Shown in pieces: positions 1-12,800 of a DNA stretch of 64,000 nucleotides (position 1 is its first letter; the number at the start of each line of letters is the position of its first letter). A program made the translations under genes and the position numbers. This stretch comes from Thunnus maccoyii (taxonomy: Eukaryota > Chordata > Actinopteri > Scombriformes > Scombridae). The stretch covers positions 808,574-872,573 of the forward strand of contig NC_056537.1 in NCBI RefSeq assembly GCF_910596095.1, written 5' to 3'. The notes under the pieces were generated by a model. It had not been told where the DNA came from. It was given only the letters and a program-made list of their open reading frames with translations, and did no database searches.

Positions 1-1226
1 CTAACTAGTTGATGTTGTTTTCTGAGCTTCAGCAGCTTCAATCTAAATTATAAACACACAGACAATCTTTAATCCAATTCATCGTTTTGAGTCATTTTTT
101 TTAAGGAAAAAATTGCAGCTTGTTAAATGTGAATATTTTCTGGTTTCTTTAGTCTCAGTGACAATAAACTGAATAAACAACTAATCAATTAATACAGAAA
201 ATAATAAATAAGTAACAGATTAATAAATAATGAAAATACTCTCATTTCTATTTTTGAGAAGTAGAAACTGTTTACAGAAATATTAAACACATTCAGTCGT
301 CTCTCCGCTTTCCAATTGATCAAATAAAAAGTTTTTTATCATCTGTTCAGCACAAACACAAGATCCAAAAGTCCCAAATCTTTGAACTTTTGACTATTGT
401 TTTTATCTCCAGTCCGTTCAAACACGTGTAAACAGTCTGATACCATGTAAGCATTTAAAGGAGACTTGCTGCCCGATACTGAACCTGTTAGCATGTTTCA
501 TCGTCGTAGTGATTAAAATGTTGCTGTATTTAAACGACTTATTTTGAAGACATAACGTATCAGCGTTGTAATGGGGAAATTGCTGATGACTCAATAAACA
601 CACAAAGAGAGCATTGTCAGGTTATGAAATAATACAATCAGAAGTATAATGCATCATAGTTCTGGAGACAAAGATACCACCTAGCTATCTTTTCTTTGTC
701 TGAAAGGTTAACCAGTCCCTTAAATACTGCTCGTACAGAATTTAAGACATCTGTTTACTAACCTTACAGGTCAGCAACCCTCAGATAGAAACATAAGTCA
801 AAAGTTCAGCTAACCTAGGAACAGACTTTCTTCACAACCATATATGACAGTACATAAGCACCAAGTAACATCACAAAATAACATTACTACTATATTAAAT
901 TAAGGACAAACCACACTATCCTCTAAAGCTGATCAGTTTTACACATAAACATCTACATAACTACAGTTTATCTTATCACTGGCTCAGGTAAAGGTATAAC
1001 AGAATAAACTGCCTCATCTTACACAGCAAAGAACTAAGTTTAGAATAGACACAGAACACACAAACTAACACTAAACTGAACTTAAACACTGTCTGAAACA
1101 TGTATGATATATTGAAGAAATACATCAAATGATAACCTGTTATTCAGTTTTCTTTTACAGCTTCCTACTGATTCATATCAGAGCCATATGTAACATGTTC
1201 TGGTGTTTTATTGTTTTGTCCGGCAG
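1..1226. other. ACTR6 intronic sequence, AT-rich, no exon recognised
   Basis: This AT-rich stretch lies upstream of the last ACTR6 exon, so it is presumably intron. I looked for the preceding ACTR6 exon and saw none. Roughly 60-190 resembles a dispersed fish repeat (phrases such as GAGTCATTTTT, TATTTTCTGGTTTCTT and GACAATAAACTGAAT) that recurs near 3,950, 19,150, 40,530 and 54,400. Confidence 0.5.
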
Positions 1227-1356
1227 CCCGATCAGTTTCTCGTGGGAAGGAGGGAAGCTGCTGTCCCACAATCCGGACTACGATGAGATGGTGGTGACGC
1301 GGGAGGATTACGAAGAGAACGGACATTTTATCTGTGAAGAAAAGTTTGATATTTGA
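1227..1356 (+). CDS. ACTR6: Actin-related protein 6, last coding exon (partial gene)
   Basis: The exon follows acceptor TTTTGTCCGGCAG and reads PISFSWEGGKLLS, then MVVTREDYEENG, and ends CEEKFDI before TGA (1354-1356). This matches the C-terminus of vertebrate ACTR6 (ARP6) almost residue for residue, including the terminal EEKFDI. The first base completes an Asn codon split with the previous exon, consistent with the family's ENPI motif. ACTR6 is a nuclear actin-related subunit of the SRCAP complex, which deposits histone H2A.Z. Only about 43 of some 396 residues are in the window; the rest lies to the left. SYCP3 follows on the same strand 1.3 kb downstream. Confidence 0.93.
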
Positions 1357-2640
1357 CTGTCAGACAAAAACTGTTTTATATCTGATTTATGGTGCAAAAT
1401 GGATTCAAACAAGTAAAATGAAAAATGTTTTGTTTTTTTTCTAAAGCAGTTACATTTTATTTCATTGTTTTATATTTGAGTTTGTCTGGAACAAGGACTG
1501 TCAGATGTTTTATACATGTGTAAATATGCACTTTCTTTATTTTTTGTTAGTAAACTCTGAACATGAGTATGATGTAAGAAGTGTTAAAATATTTCAACCA
1601 ACACCACACAATCCTTGTTTTCACTTTTTACTTGTATTTCATTTTTGAAACAGTGTTGAATGTATTTTAATTTAATTTACAGAAATCTTGAAGAGACTTT
1701 AAGTAATTTTGTCTAAAGCAAGAAAATATTTTTTTTTAGTATTTTTTGGGGGGTCATTTAATGCATTTATTAGAGAGTGGAGAGCAGAGAGGTGACAGGA
1801 GACGAGGAGAAAGAGACCAAATCCTGTTTATATAATAGAGGTTTTTTGTAAAGACAGGAGATCACAGTATTATATTAGTCCCGTGGCCCACTGTGATAAA
1901 GTGATAAAATGAGCTTTTTTTAAATACACATGGTAAATTAAAATTTTACTTAGTCAAACTTATCGGCTTAAAAGTAAAAATCAATCATAATTGATTATGA
2001 GATGTCATCATTTCAACGTCTTATCTCACAACAAATTTATGAGATAAAAAGTCAAAATTATGAGATGCCATAATTTTCACTTTTTACCCAGTAATTTTGA
2101 CTAACCATGAGCAATTTATAAATTCACAACTAACTTTTCCTCTTGTTTTTCTTTTATTGGCACCATTGGTCTTCCATACGAAGGAAATCTAGCAGTGACG
2201 AAACTTTTATGCAAATTTAGGCTTAATGGAAATAACTTTTATAAAACAATATAATTCGACAGTTGAACAAATAAATATGATAAATTCAAGCATTTTACAC
2301 TTTGATTTTGGACTCATGACCCATATTTTTTAAAATCCTGACTACAGAAGGCCCACATACAGGTTATTGTCCTTTAGACTGTCCGGGATTTATGGCGGGA
2401 ATCCAGCCTGATTTGAGGCGCTAGCTAGGTTAGCTTTACCCGGTGTAGTTAGTGTGGTACTTATTGTGGTCTAAACTCACTCGGAGTAAAACCAGGAGCC
2501 AGGAGAGAGGTCCGCTGGGTTTAAAGAGTTCACTTAAAGCGAGTTGAGTCAGTCAGTTACTTAAACTGCTGTAATTAACAGTGGCCAGGTCGATTAGCAG
2601 CTAAAGCTAAGCTAAGCTAACGTTAGCCGCCATTAGCAGA
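1357..2640. other. ACTR6 3'UTR and ACTR6-SYCP3 intergenic region
   Basis: This is AT-rich sequence with no coding potential that I can support. The first few hundred bases are presumably ACTR6 3'UTR. Near 1,960-2,110 there are repeated ATTATGAGAT/TTATGAGAT phrases on both strands, suggesting a degenerate inverted repeat. The right end (about 2,390-2,640) becomes richer in GCTAGCTAGG and GCTAAGCTAA phrases and is the likely SYCP3 promoter and 5'UTR. Confidence 0.45.
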
Positions 2641-2700
2641 CTCCAGTTTAAAGTTTCAGATTATCTAACTGGGTCTATGCCGACGGAACAGACTGGAGGA

Positions 2701-5700
2701 ATGGCGACAGGAAGAAGACAGATGAAGAAAAAACACCCAGAGGAAAAAAATGATAAAGTTTTTGATTTTACTGGAGACGAAAAGAAAGAGCTGAGCGGTT
2801 CAGAGGACGATGTGAGAGGTGAGTTTACCTTTAGCTTTACGTTAGCTGCTATTAGCTTATTACAGCTAGCAGCGGTGCAAAGTAACCGAGTACTTTTACT
2901 CAAGTACTGTAGTACAATTCAGAGGTATTTGTACTTTACTTGAGTATTTCCATGTGATGCTACTTTCTACATTTCAGAGGGAAATATTGTACTTTCTACT
3001 CCACTACATTTATTTGACAGCTTTAGTTACTTTTCAGATGAAGATTTGACACAATGGATAATATAACAAGCTTTTAAAATACAACACATTGTTAAAGATG
3101 AAACCAGTGGTTTCCAACCTTTTTGTCTTTTGACGTCTTACAAAAAGCAGTGTGTAGTCGGGGTCACATTTCACATGTCTATGAGTTGTTAACAGCTCCA
3201 CCAAATAGTGATTTTTCCCTCTAAACTTCTCACATGCTTTCATTTCAATAAATGATGTGAGTAATTCCTCCTCCGCTGGCAGCTGTTCAGTAACTATTAT
3301 GAACTTGTTTGATGATGTTTTTCTAGATGAAACTCCGGTTGTGGACAAACTGGCAAAGAAAAGACCAGCTGCTGACTTTGAAGAGGAGGGAGTGACCTGT
3401 GCTGTTGGGTATCACAGTATTATTTATATATTATGGGAACTAATAGTGAACAATATCTGACATCAGTGCAGGATAAACGATCTAAATATGACTTTTGTTT
3501 CTTGTCACTTCTTCAGAAATGAGGTTCAGTCCATGTTGGAGAAGTTTGGGGGTAAACAACTTTGTGTTTGTTTATTACTGATTAAACACTGTCTGTTGAT
3601 TTTAATGTTTAAAGGGTCGTAAACTGTGGCAGTGAGGGTTTGATCAGATTTCTAGTCTCTAATTTGAAGCACAGCAGTGATGATTCTTTAACATGTTTAG
3701 TTATTGTTCAAACATTTAACACCAGATTATCTGAGCAGGTTTGCTGTCACGTGTTGTTAAATGAGGAATAAATGTTTTTATATGCAGAAAAGCAAAAATC
3801 ATTTTGATAGAATTTGATAATAATTTGAAACTCACATTGAAAAACTATAAATTCATCCAGTCACCTTAAAGTAATGCAGCATTATAAATCTATTAATCTA
3901 TTAAATGAATCACCAACAATCAGATTAAATCAGTCGCAACTATTTTGATCATTGATTCATAGTTTTGAGTCATTTTTATGTGAATATTTCCTGGTTTCTT
4001 CAGTCTCTCTGACAGTAAAGTGAATATATTTATATTATATTATATTATATTATTATTATATTATTATTCTATTATCAGCTGATATCAGCAAGGTGATGCA
4101 GGCCAAGAAGAAACGTCTGGAGTGTCTGACGAAGAACTACATGAAGGGAAGTCAACACAAGCTGGAGGAGCTGTGGAACAACTACCACGGTCAGAGGTCA
4201 GTCTGTCACCTGCACCCGACTATTGATCGGTGATCAGCAGCGACGGACGCGCTGTCTGTACCGTCAATCAATAATCAATAGAAAAGAGCTGAGCATAAGG
4301 AGACTAACAGCTGCAGTAAAGACAAATAAGAACATTTACAGCATTAAAAGCGACTTTTATTCAATTTAGTCCAAAAAAATCTCCAAAATGAAGACAAACT
4401 GTTGTTAAGAAATCAATTTAAAAGTGTTTATTTTAAGAGACCAGCAGCATAAATACTGTTACAACAATAAATACAAACAATCATACCAGTGTCACACACT
4501 ACAGACCAGTAAACACAAACCAGTAAGACTGACCAGCACCACTAACTTATTGATCCTTTAGATTGAGTTACATTCTGACTGGAGCTCTGCTGTCTGCTGG
4601 TCCATCAGTGTGTTTAAAAGCTTTTTCATAATAATAATAATAATTATAATAATAAAGTGTGTGTGTGTGTGTGTGTGCGTGCAGGCAGAAGATGACTCAG
4701 CAGTATTCTCAGCAGGTGTCGTCGGCGTTGCAGCAGTGGGAGACTGAAGCGCAGCGAGCCGAGGAGCAGGAGGAGAAACTCAACGTCTGTCGACTTGTTT
4801 ACCGTCAGACGGGAAACTTCCTGTTTATCCTCTCACATTATATTTAAACATCAAACAACACGGTTTTATCCTTCAAAGTAAAGTTCAGTCGATCCTCATC
4901 ATTGAAGCTGAATATCAGCACCTTTATAGTCTCCTAAACTAAACTATGATGGAGATTATTGACCTTTTTCACTCCGTGTCAGATTCAACAAACCGTTTTT
5001 GGCTGAGCTGAGTTCTTCTTCTTCTTCTTCTTCTTCTCTGCAGAATCTGTTCAGACAGCAGCAGAAGATCCTGCAGCAGGCTCGAGTCGTCCAGAACCAG
5101 AAGCTGAAGACGGTCAGAGAACTGTACGAGCAGTTTGTGAAGGTGAGACTGATTAAAAAAAAAAGCTTCCTGTCGGTCTCCACGGATCATCCTTCCAGCT
5201 CGTCCTCCGTCAGAGACAAACTCACCGAGTCTTCTGTCACAAACCTCGCCGTCTTATATGAAACAGACACAGAAAGCATCACAGCTGCTTCATTTCCTCA
5301 CGAAAACCCAGAGAAAAGATCATTTTACTCCCCACTAATGTCTCCGTACTGGTTACCAGTTCATCATGTCGCCGGCGTCCTCAGACAGGAAGTCGTTGGC
5401 AGGTGTCGCACCGAAGAAACGTTTCCTGTCGATGAACTCAAGATTCACACAACCACAATCTGAAAACACAATAAACTTTTAATGAGGTGTCTGTGTGTCT
5501 CCTGCAGAACATGGAGGACATGGAGAAGAGTCACGAGTCCTTCCTGCAGGGGGCGCAACAGGAGCTGAGGAAGGAGATGGCCACTCTGCAGAAGAAGATC
5601 CTCATGGACACGGTCGGTTCACTTACTCTGTGAAAATAATAATGAACTACCGTATTTCCTCTAATAGTGACCGGGGGCCTTTATTTACCTCACCTGCAGA

Positions 5701-6806
5701 GGGCAGCAGGCAGGCTTATATCAGAGAGACGCCTTTAATATTTTAGTACGAAGCCTCCCTGTTCTCTGATCTGCTTCAGTTTGTTCTGTTAAATTTTTGT
5801 TACTGTGTTATACTATTAATAAAATTATGTGAAACATTACACAAACATTTCAATACTTTTTGTGTGAAGTATGACCGGTCGAGTACGGGAGGGGAAATAT
5901 GGCCGGTGTCAGTTAAAAACTAATCTGAGGTAACGTTATGCTGGATATAAACATTATCTAAGCTAACTCTAACGTTAGCTTCAAGCTAATTTTCTTCCTC
6001 CCACCTCCAGCTAGCCATGCTCTCCTCTAACAGCAGCTCATGTTTTTGTTTTTTCTGATTCTTTTCGGGTCGGAGTCAAAATGTCTCGCAGCTTTCGCTC
6101 CTTAATTGTAAAACTCTCTTTGAATTTGACGTCAAACGTCCGTCTGGTGGGCGCCATGTTCTCTCTCTACGGTGTTGTGGCGTCAGTGGTGTTATGGAAA
6201 ATGTAGTCACTGACACTTGCACAGGTCCTATATGGTACTTTAATTATAGCTGCCGCCATCCTGTGGCACTCGTACATCGCTACAAACCACAGTCACATTA
6301 TAAAAGGCGCCGAGAGGAGCCGGGCGGCTTTGCTGTTGGTTTCCAAACTCGTTTTAAAAAAAGACGAGAGAAAAAGAGGGAGAGGGGGGGCTAGAGAGAA
6401 AGCAGTGAATCAGATCAATAAAACAATATCTAATTGTTTCACAGCGGTTACTGTCTAGAGCTCAAATAAACACACCCGCACCCCCCCGCACACCTCCGTA
6501 CAACCCTGCAGCGATGCGCAGCAACAGCTGATGTGGTCTGAATACGACCTGGTTTTTCCCTCCCCGGCCTGTATTTGTTCGTGTTGACCCCCCCCCCCCC
6601 CCGCCATTATTGGAGAACCAGCTTTTAATTGAATACCGGCCACTATTAGAGAAAATACGGTAATGTACAAACTATTGATACATAGTGACAAACGTGGTAA
6701 ATGATGTCAGATGTGTGTGATGTCACTTCCTCTTGTTTGTCCGTTTCCACAGCAACAGCAGGAGATGGCCACAGTCCGCAAGTCTCTGCAGTCCATGCTG
6801 TTCTAG
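2701..6806 (+). CDS. SYCP3: Synaptonemal complex protein 3, complete, 8 coding exons
   Basis: Exons: 2701-2818, 3327-3408, 3517-3551, 4079-4196, 4685-4784, 5044-5142, 5508-5612 and 6753-6806. All introns are GT-AG and the frame is continuous through 236 codons plus TAG, the same length as human SYCP3. The product has the acidic N-terminal segment [14 protein letters not shown], then the COR1 coiled-coil core with [20 protein letters not shown] and ELYEQFVK, and ends [13 protein letters not shown], the family's near-invariant C-terminus. SYCP3 forms the lateral/axial elements of the synaptonemal complex in meiotic prophase; its tetrameric rods self-assemble and bind DNA through their basic ends. 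An in-frame ATG at 2677 would add eight residues; I prefer 2701 because of its better context (GGAATGG) and the length match. Intron 7 contains a transposon-like insertion. AATAAA signals lie near 7,078-7,085. Confidence 0.95.
2860..3255. repeat. Dispersed repeat spanning the SYCP3 intron 1
   Basis: The phrases AGTACTTTTACTCAAGTACTGTAG and TATGAGTTGTTAACAGCTCCACC belong to common fish interspersed elements. The second recurs almost exactly at about 32,920-33,000. The related TACTTTAC/AGTAC phrases recur near 19,370. No coding content was found. Confidence 0.55.
5650..6660. mobile_element. 1.0-kb element with 25-bp terminal inverted repeats and TA duplication in SYCP3 intron 7
   Basis: The left end CCGTATTTCCTCTAATAGTG is matched in inverted form by the right end (6636-6660; CACTATTAGAGAAAATACGG), with two mismatches over about 25 bp. 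TA dinucleotides flank both sides (5648-5649 and 6661-6662), consistent with a TA target-site duplication. The interior has a poly-C run at 6590-6602 and no transposase-like frame, so it looks like a non-autonomous, Tc1/mariner-type or similar DNA transposon. The superfamily is inferred from the TA only. Confidence 0.75.
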
Positions 6807-7690
6807 GCTGCTGTTGCCGCGGCGACAGAGCTTTGTTCCTGCTAGGTCGGTGTTACCGTGGTTACTGCGGTTATTGTGGTTAAATAGCTGCCGTTGACTT
6901 TGTTTACATGTTTACACTGAGGTTCTCTGTTTGTTGTTGAAGCTCTGAGTTGTTTTATTTCAGTCAGAAACAGTTCAAACGTCTGTTCAACGTGTGTTTA
7001 TATGAGATGTGATTTAATTTGTAGAAGAGCTGATGGTCAGAATGTCGACGTCGTCTTCACCGTCTGTGAGAAAGTAAATAAATAAACTTTTCTACTTTTC
7101 TGTTTGACTCAAAGTCTTTTTATTTAATGCTGATTATCTTTCATTTATAACTCATCAGGTCTTCATGGAGACACTTTGTTCATATTCAGAACAATCAAAG
7201 AATATGAGAAGAAATATCAATACGAAGAAGAAAAATACCACAAAAGGCGGTTTACACATATATAGATAATGTTTAAAGAATGAAAGGATCTTGTAATGTA
7301 CAGTGTAAGAATACAAAGAATTGTGTTAATGTAACAGCATATTATATGCTATATATAGATATTAATGCTGCAGTTGATGTGATTGACAGTTCAGAGGGTT
7401 TATTAATGGCTCATCACTGTGTTGTGATATAAAGAGCGCCGGCCGACATGCTGATAATCATTTTAACCACGTTAGCAGCAGGATGATGATGATGTCACTG
7501 AAGATTCAAACACGTAAAACTGCAAAAAAAAAAAAAAAAAACATCAGAGACGTGAAGGATCCACAAACATTACAGAGAAAATAAAATCAACACTGATGAA
7601 AGTCTAAAGATGTTTCAGAGTCTGTTGTATTTAGTTCACATCCTTAGTAAATGTTTACTTCATTTTTTTATTTTACAGTTAATTTGTAAT
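6807..7690. other. SYCP3 3'UTR and downstream intergenic
   Basis: The sequence after the SYCP3 stop carries AATAAATAAA at about 7,077-7,086, a plausible poly(A) signal 270 bp downstream. The remainder is AT-rich with an A18 run near 7,524-7,541. No gene was seen. Confidence 0.5.
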
Positions 7691-7694
7691 GCTG

Positions 7695-8300
7695 GAAACT
7701 TCTCACATGCTTTCATATCAATAAATGTTCAAACAGATTTGTGTATCAGAACTTTGTTTTTTCTTCTTTCCTCTCCCATTAATCATCTCACCACCCCTCA
7801 GATTTATCTGCTGACCCTTTGGAGGGGCCCGACCCCTAGGTTGGGAACCACTGGACTAAACTAGCTAACTGTATATAAAGTAGTGTAAACTAGCTCCACC
7901 TCCAGCAGCTACAACATTAACATGCTGCTCTAACACTGATGCTTCACTATTAATAATCTAATGATGTCATATATAATAATATATCAGTCAGAGGGACCAA
8001 ACCACTACTTTTACTGCAATACTTTAACTACATCAAGCTCATAATACTTATGTACTTTTACTGCAATACTTTAACTACATCAAGCTCATAATACTTATGT
8101 ACTTTTACTGCAATACTTTAACTACATCAAGCTCATAATACTGATGTACTTTTACTGCAATACTTTAACTACATCAAGCTCATAATACTTATGTACTTTT
8201 ACTGTAGGAGGATTTTTCATGCAGGACTTTTACTTTTAATTGGGTATTTTCACATTGTTGTATTGGTACTTTTATTGCAGTAGGGGATCTTAGTGTTTCT
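7695..8300 (+). repeat. Interspersed repeat copy A with internal 47-bp tandem array
   Basis: The segment beginning at GAAACTTCTCACATGCTTTCAT and passing through CCCATTAATCATCTCACCACCCC is repeated near-identically at 32,960-33,840. It contains a tandem array at 8006-8207 of a 47-bp unit (TACTTTTACTGCAATACTTT and onward), about 4.3 copies here against about 8.3 copies in the second locus. The element ends in TTTTCATGCAGGACTTTTACTT and similar phrases. It is a transposon family whose internal satellite has expanded independently; no protein is encoded. Confidence 0.75.
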
Positions 8301-8559
8301 TCCACTAATTTTCTCAAATGAAAAATAAAACTAAAATATAAACCGAGACTTTTCGGGACTTTTCGGGATGACTCCATATTCACGACTTGCTGTTGGCAAA
8401 TGTGTTTCCGTTGGATCGCGACGGAATGACCCGCCCTTCTCTGCCTCTGATTGGCTACTACTCGTTGAGGAGTGATATGATTGGGTTAGAGTAAGAATAT
8501 CCAAATAGGTCAGAGCCAATCAGAGGTAGAGGAGGGGCGGGTCTTCGTCCTAAGAAACG

Positions 8560-8646
8560 TACACTCGCTTCCTGTTGTGACTCCGGCTAATAGCAGCAGC
8601 TCATCGTCCGTTAAGAAGCCGAAAGAGGAATTCAACGTTTATGCAG
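8560..8646 (+). promoter_or_regulatory. Probable promoter/noncoding first exon of the RING-H2 gene
   Basis: The sequence rises in CpG content here. It contains an ETS-like CTTCCTGTTGTGAC and ends in a good donor, TTTATGCAG|GTAAAAT (donor GT at 8647-8648). An acceptor CTGGCTAACAG just before 9821 would join this 5'UTR exon to the exon carrying the ATG at 9835. The start of transcription is not visible; the exon is inferred from its splice donor and position. Confidence 0.45.
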
Positions 8647-9834
8647 GTAAAATAAACCGTCAACACGTTTATAATCTGACTGTGTTGTAACGTGTCGGTG
8701 TTTTTTATATCGATATTTCGTCGTGTTTGTTTCAAAAGCAGCTACTTTCCTTTCTGCTAACTGCTAACTGATGAACGCTGCTGTTTGTACCGGTTAACTG
8801 CGGCAGGTTTGCTAACAGAGATGTTTTAGTTTCTTTGCTTCTTTTTTATAAATAATCTGTAATAGTGTCACTTAATCCCGAGTTTAGTTGTAGTTTAGCT
8901 TTAGCAACGTTAGCTCGCTGTATTATTCATTCGTCCGCCGGCGTGTGGACAGTCTGATGTCCTGCTCAGTGTTGGGTAACTGAGTGAATGAGATGTCGGT
9001 AATGTTATTATTAGTTACTATGTTAAGTAACGCGTTACCATCATCAGCACGTGAACCGGAGCGGTTTCCCGCTCACAGTGACGTTTAACCGGAGCTGTTT
9101 CACCGTAACGTTAGTTGACTCATCAGATTGGAAGAAGTAACGTTGCTGCAGTAAATGTTTGATTTATAATGAAAATGAAACAACATCACACTCTTCCATC
9201 TTATAACCTCTAATCGCTCCTCTGCCGGTATTTTGATGATATTAATGTAAAAGTAATGTAAGAAGTAACGCGTTACTCTAAACGCAGTGATGCTGTAGCA
9301 TAATGTAGTAATTTCAAATGAAAATAACTAGTAACATGTAATCTATTACCTTTTGAAAGTAAGAGTGATTCTAGTTCATCCTCATGAACACCTGAGTGAC
9401 GTCATCAGCCTCCTCCAGGTGATCTGATGCTGTTCAGGTGATATTTAGATATAAACCTAAAGAAGGAAACTGACAGGATGACGTCAGGGATCGTCTCTAA
9501 AGAGCAGCCTCCTCCTCCTCCTCCTCCTCCTCCTCATACCTTCCTCATGCTGTTTGTAGATATTTCAAACCACCGTTATGTTCACCTATCGCACGCACAT
9601 CCCCTGCTTTCAGATTAAAACCATGAAATATGGACTGATCAGTTTACAGTTATCACCTGTGCAGCATCAGTCGAGCTTTATTCTGTAACCACATCTAATC
9701 AGGAGGGATCGATGATGTCACTGAAGAGTTATTGAGGATTAACCAGAATATCCATCATCAAACTGTTGACCTCAGTACCTGCATGATTCTAAGTCTAAAT
9801 CTGAGCTAACTGGCTAACAGTGCTGGAGGACGCC

Positions 9835-12800
9835 ATGGACGAGCTGTTAGCAGACACTTCCTGCTCGTCTGAGCCGGACAGTCCTGGAGCTCTGAACCGA
9901 GGCTGCCTGCTGGACCCCGCCGAGGTCCTGTACCATGACCTGTCCATCATCGTCCCAGAAACACCCAGGTAACGTTAACACAACTCTGTTTAAACTCAGA
10001 AACATTCAGGTAACGTTAACACAACTCTGTTTAAACTCAGAAACATTCAGGTAGCGTTACCACAACTCTGTTTCAACCCAGAAACATTCAGGTAACGTTA
10101 CCACAACTCTGTTTAAACCCGGAAACATTCAGGTAACGTTAACACAACTCTGTTTAAACCCAGAAACATTCAGGAACTTTAATTTAAAGAATAAAACATT
10201 TCAAGGCTACAAGAACAAACAAGAACATGAAATAAAGAGTTGAATGAATCATTAAACTGACGTGTTGAAGTTGAAAAATTCAAGCTGAGAAAACGTTTTA
10301 AAAACGTTTTTAATGTTGATGAAACAGATCACTGAGAGTTTGAGGACGTTGACTGAAGCTGCTGCTCCTGACGTCTTTACTGTCGTGACATAAACCTGGT
10401 TTCTATAATCTGGGATTAGACAAACCTGGTTTTTATAATCTGGGATTAGACAAACCCGGTTTTTATAATCTGGGATTAGACAAACCCGGTTTTTATAATC
10501 TGGGATTAGACAAACCCGGTTTCTATAATCTGGGATTAGACAAACCCGGTTTCTATAATCTGGGATTAGACAAACCCGGTTTTTATAATCTGGGATTAGA
10601 CAAACCCGGTTTCTATAATCTGGGATTAGACAAACCCGGTTTTTATAATCTGGGATTAGACAAACCCGGTTTCTATAATCTGGGATTAGACAAACCCGGT
10701 TTCTATAATCTGGGATTAGACAAACCTGGTTTCTAATACACATGTGATCATCACATGACTGATGTCTGAAACTGAAGCTGACGTTCTGACTGCTGAGCTG
10801 CGTCGGGCGGTGATGACGAGCTCTGATCTTCCTCACTGAGCTTCGTCTACTGTCAGATCTGTGAGTCACCACGAGGTCTGAGTAGGACGTGTAAACACTT
10901 CAGAGGAAGGTCGAGAAACTCTTCATCACCTCCGACCTGCAGTCGCCGCCGTCAGCGTGAGAATAGTGATCTGATGTCAGAGTTACTGCCAGAAGTGAAT
11001 CTGATGTTAAAATGTGTTTCAGTCCGCAGCTCGGCAAGCGGAGGAGACGCCGTCGTATCACGGAGGAACATTTCAGCCCGGTGAGTCACAGAGCTGCAGC
11101 GAACGGCGGTGACGGACGGTCGGCGTCCATCACTGTCTGACTGTGACGGTCGGCGTGCTGTTGCCGTCTGACTGTGACGGTCGGCGTGCTGTTGCCGTCT
11201 GACTGTGACGGTCGGCGTGCCGTCGCCGTCACCGTCTGACTGTGTGTTTCTGTCGTCAGGTGACGAGTCGCAGCTCGGCCGAAGCTCCAGAATCTTCCAG
11301 CAGCAGCAAACGCAGGCGGCTGGCAGCGGAGCGCAGCTTCGTTCCTGCTTCATCACTCAGCGTGTTTCCTCTGAGCAGCTGGCTGGAGACGCCGCTGTCC
11401 ACCGCATCCTGTTCTTCATCCTCATCCTCCTCCTCCTCCTCCTCCTCCTCCTACCTCACACCTGTATCAAAGGAGGAAGTGGAAGCGGTGGCTCTGACTG
11501 TGGCGGGCTCCACAGGAGAAGCCGGCTCCGGTCGTTTCAGTCGGAGAGGAAGTCAGACGTCTCCTCCTCTTCCTCCTCCATCTCCTCCCGGCCGCGACTC
11601 TCTGTCCTTCCTGACGGCGGAGGAGAGGAGGTGGCTCAGCGGCGAGCAGGGAAACATCTCACCAGGTGAGACAGCGTGTTTACAGTCAGTTTATGTTTTC
11701 TACACGTTATTGACGACGAGCTGATGATCAGTTAATGAAACTATCAGTTGATCAACAGGATCAATAGATTCCAGTTTAGCATTTGACTTTAAAACGCGTC
11801 ACACAGACAAAACAACGAGAGATTCACCTGCTGCTGGTTGTCTGAAGACGGTGAGGAGAGAGAGAGACGGCGGAGGGGAGAGCGAGTGTCACGGTGCAGA
11901 TGCCTCCTCTTCCTCCCCTCCAGCTGCCTCGGTGTCGCTGTGCTGCTGCTTACAGCTCTCTCTCTCTCTCTCTCTCTCTCTGCTTCCCCGCTGGAGGAAG
12001 CAGCATCACTGAAGAGGAGGAGGAGGAGGAGGAGGAGGCGGAGGCATCTGCACCGTGACACTCGCTCTCCCCTCCGACATCTCTCTCTCTCTCTTCAGTC
12101 TCCTCGCTATCACGCCGCCGCCGCCGTTACATTGAGATTTAATCTACAATAACTCAGCATAAACTGTGAACTGCAGGACTTTGTTGAACAGGATCAGGTT
12201 TGTCGTCTTGACGCCTCGTTTGTTTCCGCAGCAGCGGAGCAGATCATCATCAGCGACGATGAGGAGGCGGCGGTTCGCTTGGCGCAGGAGGAGGAAGACG
12301 AAGCGTTAGCCCGAAGCCTGCAGGTAGGAGGACGAAATAACGTGAAACATTAAAGCGAAGTCCGGACTGTGAAACTGATGCTTCTCCTCCTTTTAAGGCT
12401 CAGTTTGACAGAGAACATCACCTTCCTCATCAGCATCGCCATCATCTTCATCAGCAGAGCCACCACACGGTGAGGCAGCACGGCGCCGCCGCCTCCTGCT
12501 GTTTGTTTGTTTAAAAACTAGATACTTGTGATGAGTTTATGATTCTTATCGAGTGTCTGTGTTGTTCTCCGCAGTATCATCGTTCCCACATGGAAGCCAG
12601 CTGGATGCCTCACCTGCTGGCCGCCGTCGCTCCGCTGGTCGGCTTCGAAGACGGTACGACGAGTTCAGGGAGGTCGTTAAACCAACAGTCAGCTGTTTAT
12701 CTCGCTGTAATCGTTGCTCCTGTTCATACTGACCAATCAGAAGATCCTTCATAATGACCTCATCATGACCTCACAATGGAGGACAAACATGTGTTTAAAG

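Noticed and set aside
10252-10872. 206-codon minus-strand frame with a 10-residue repeat
   Set aside because: It is a by-product of the 30-bp minisatellite in the RING-gene intron 1, with no splice or start context.
11789-12152. Arg/Leu-rich frames on both strands near 11.8-12.1 kb
   Set aside because: They result from the foldback with CT/GGA tracts inside an intron, which gives mirrored translations.
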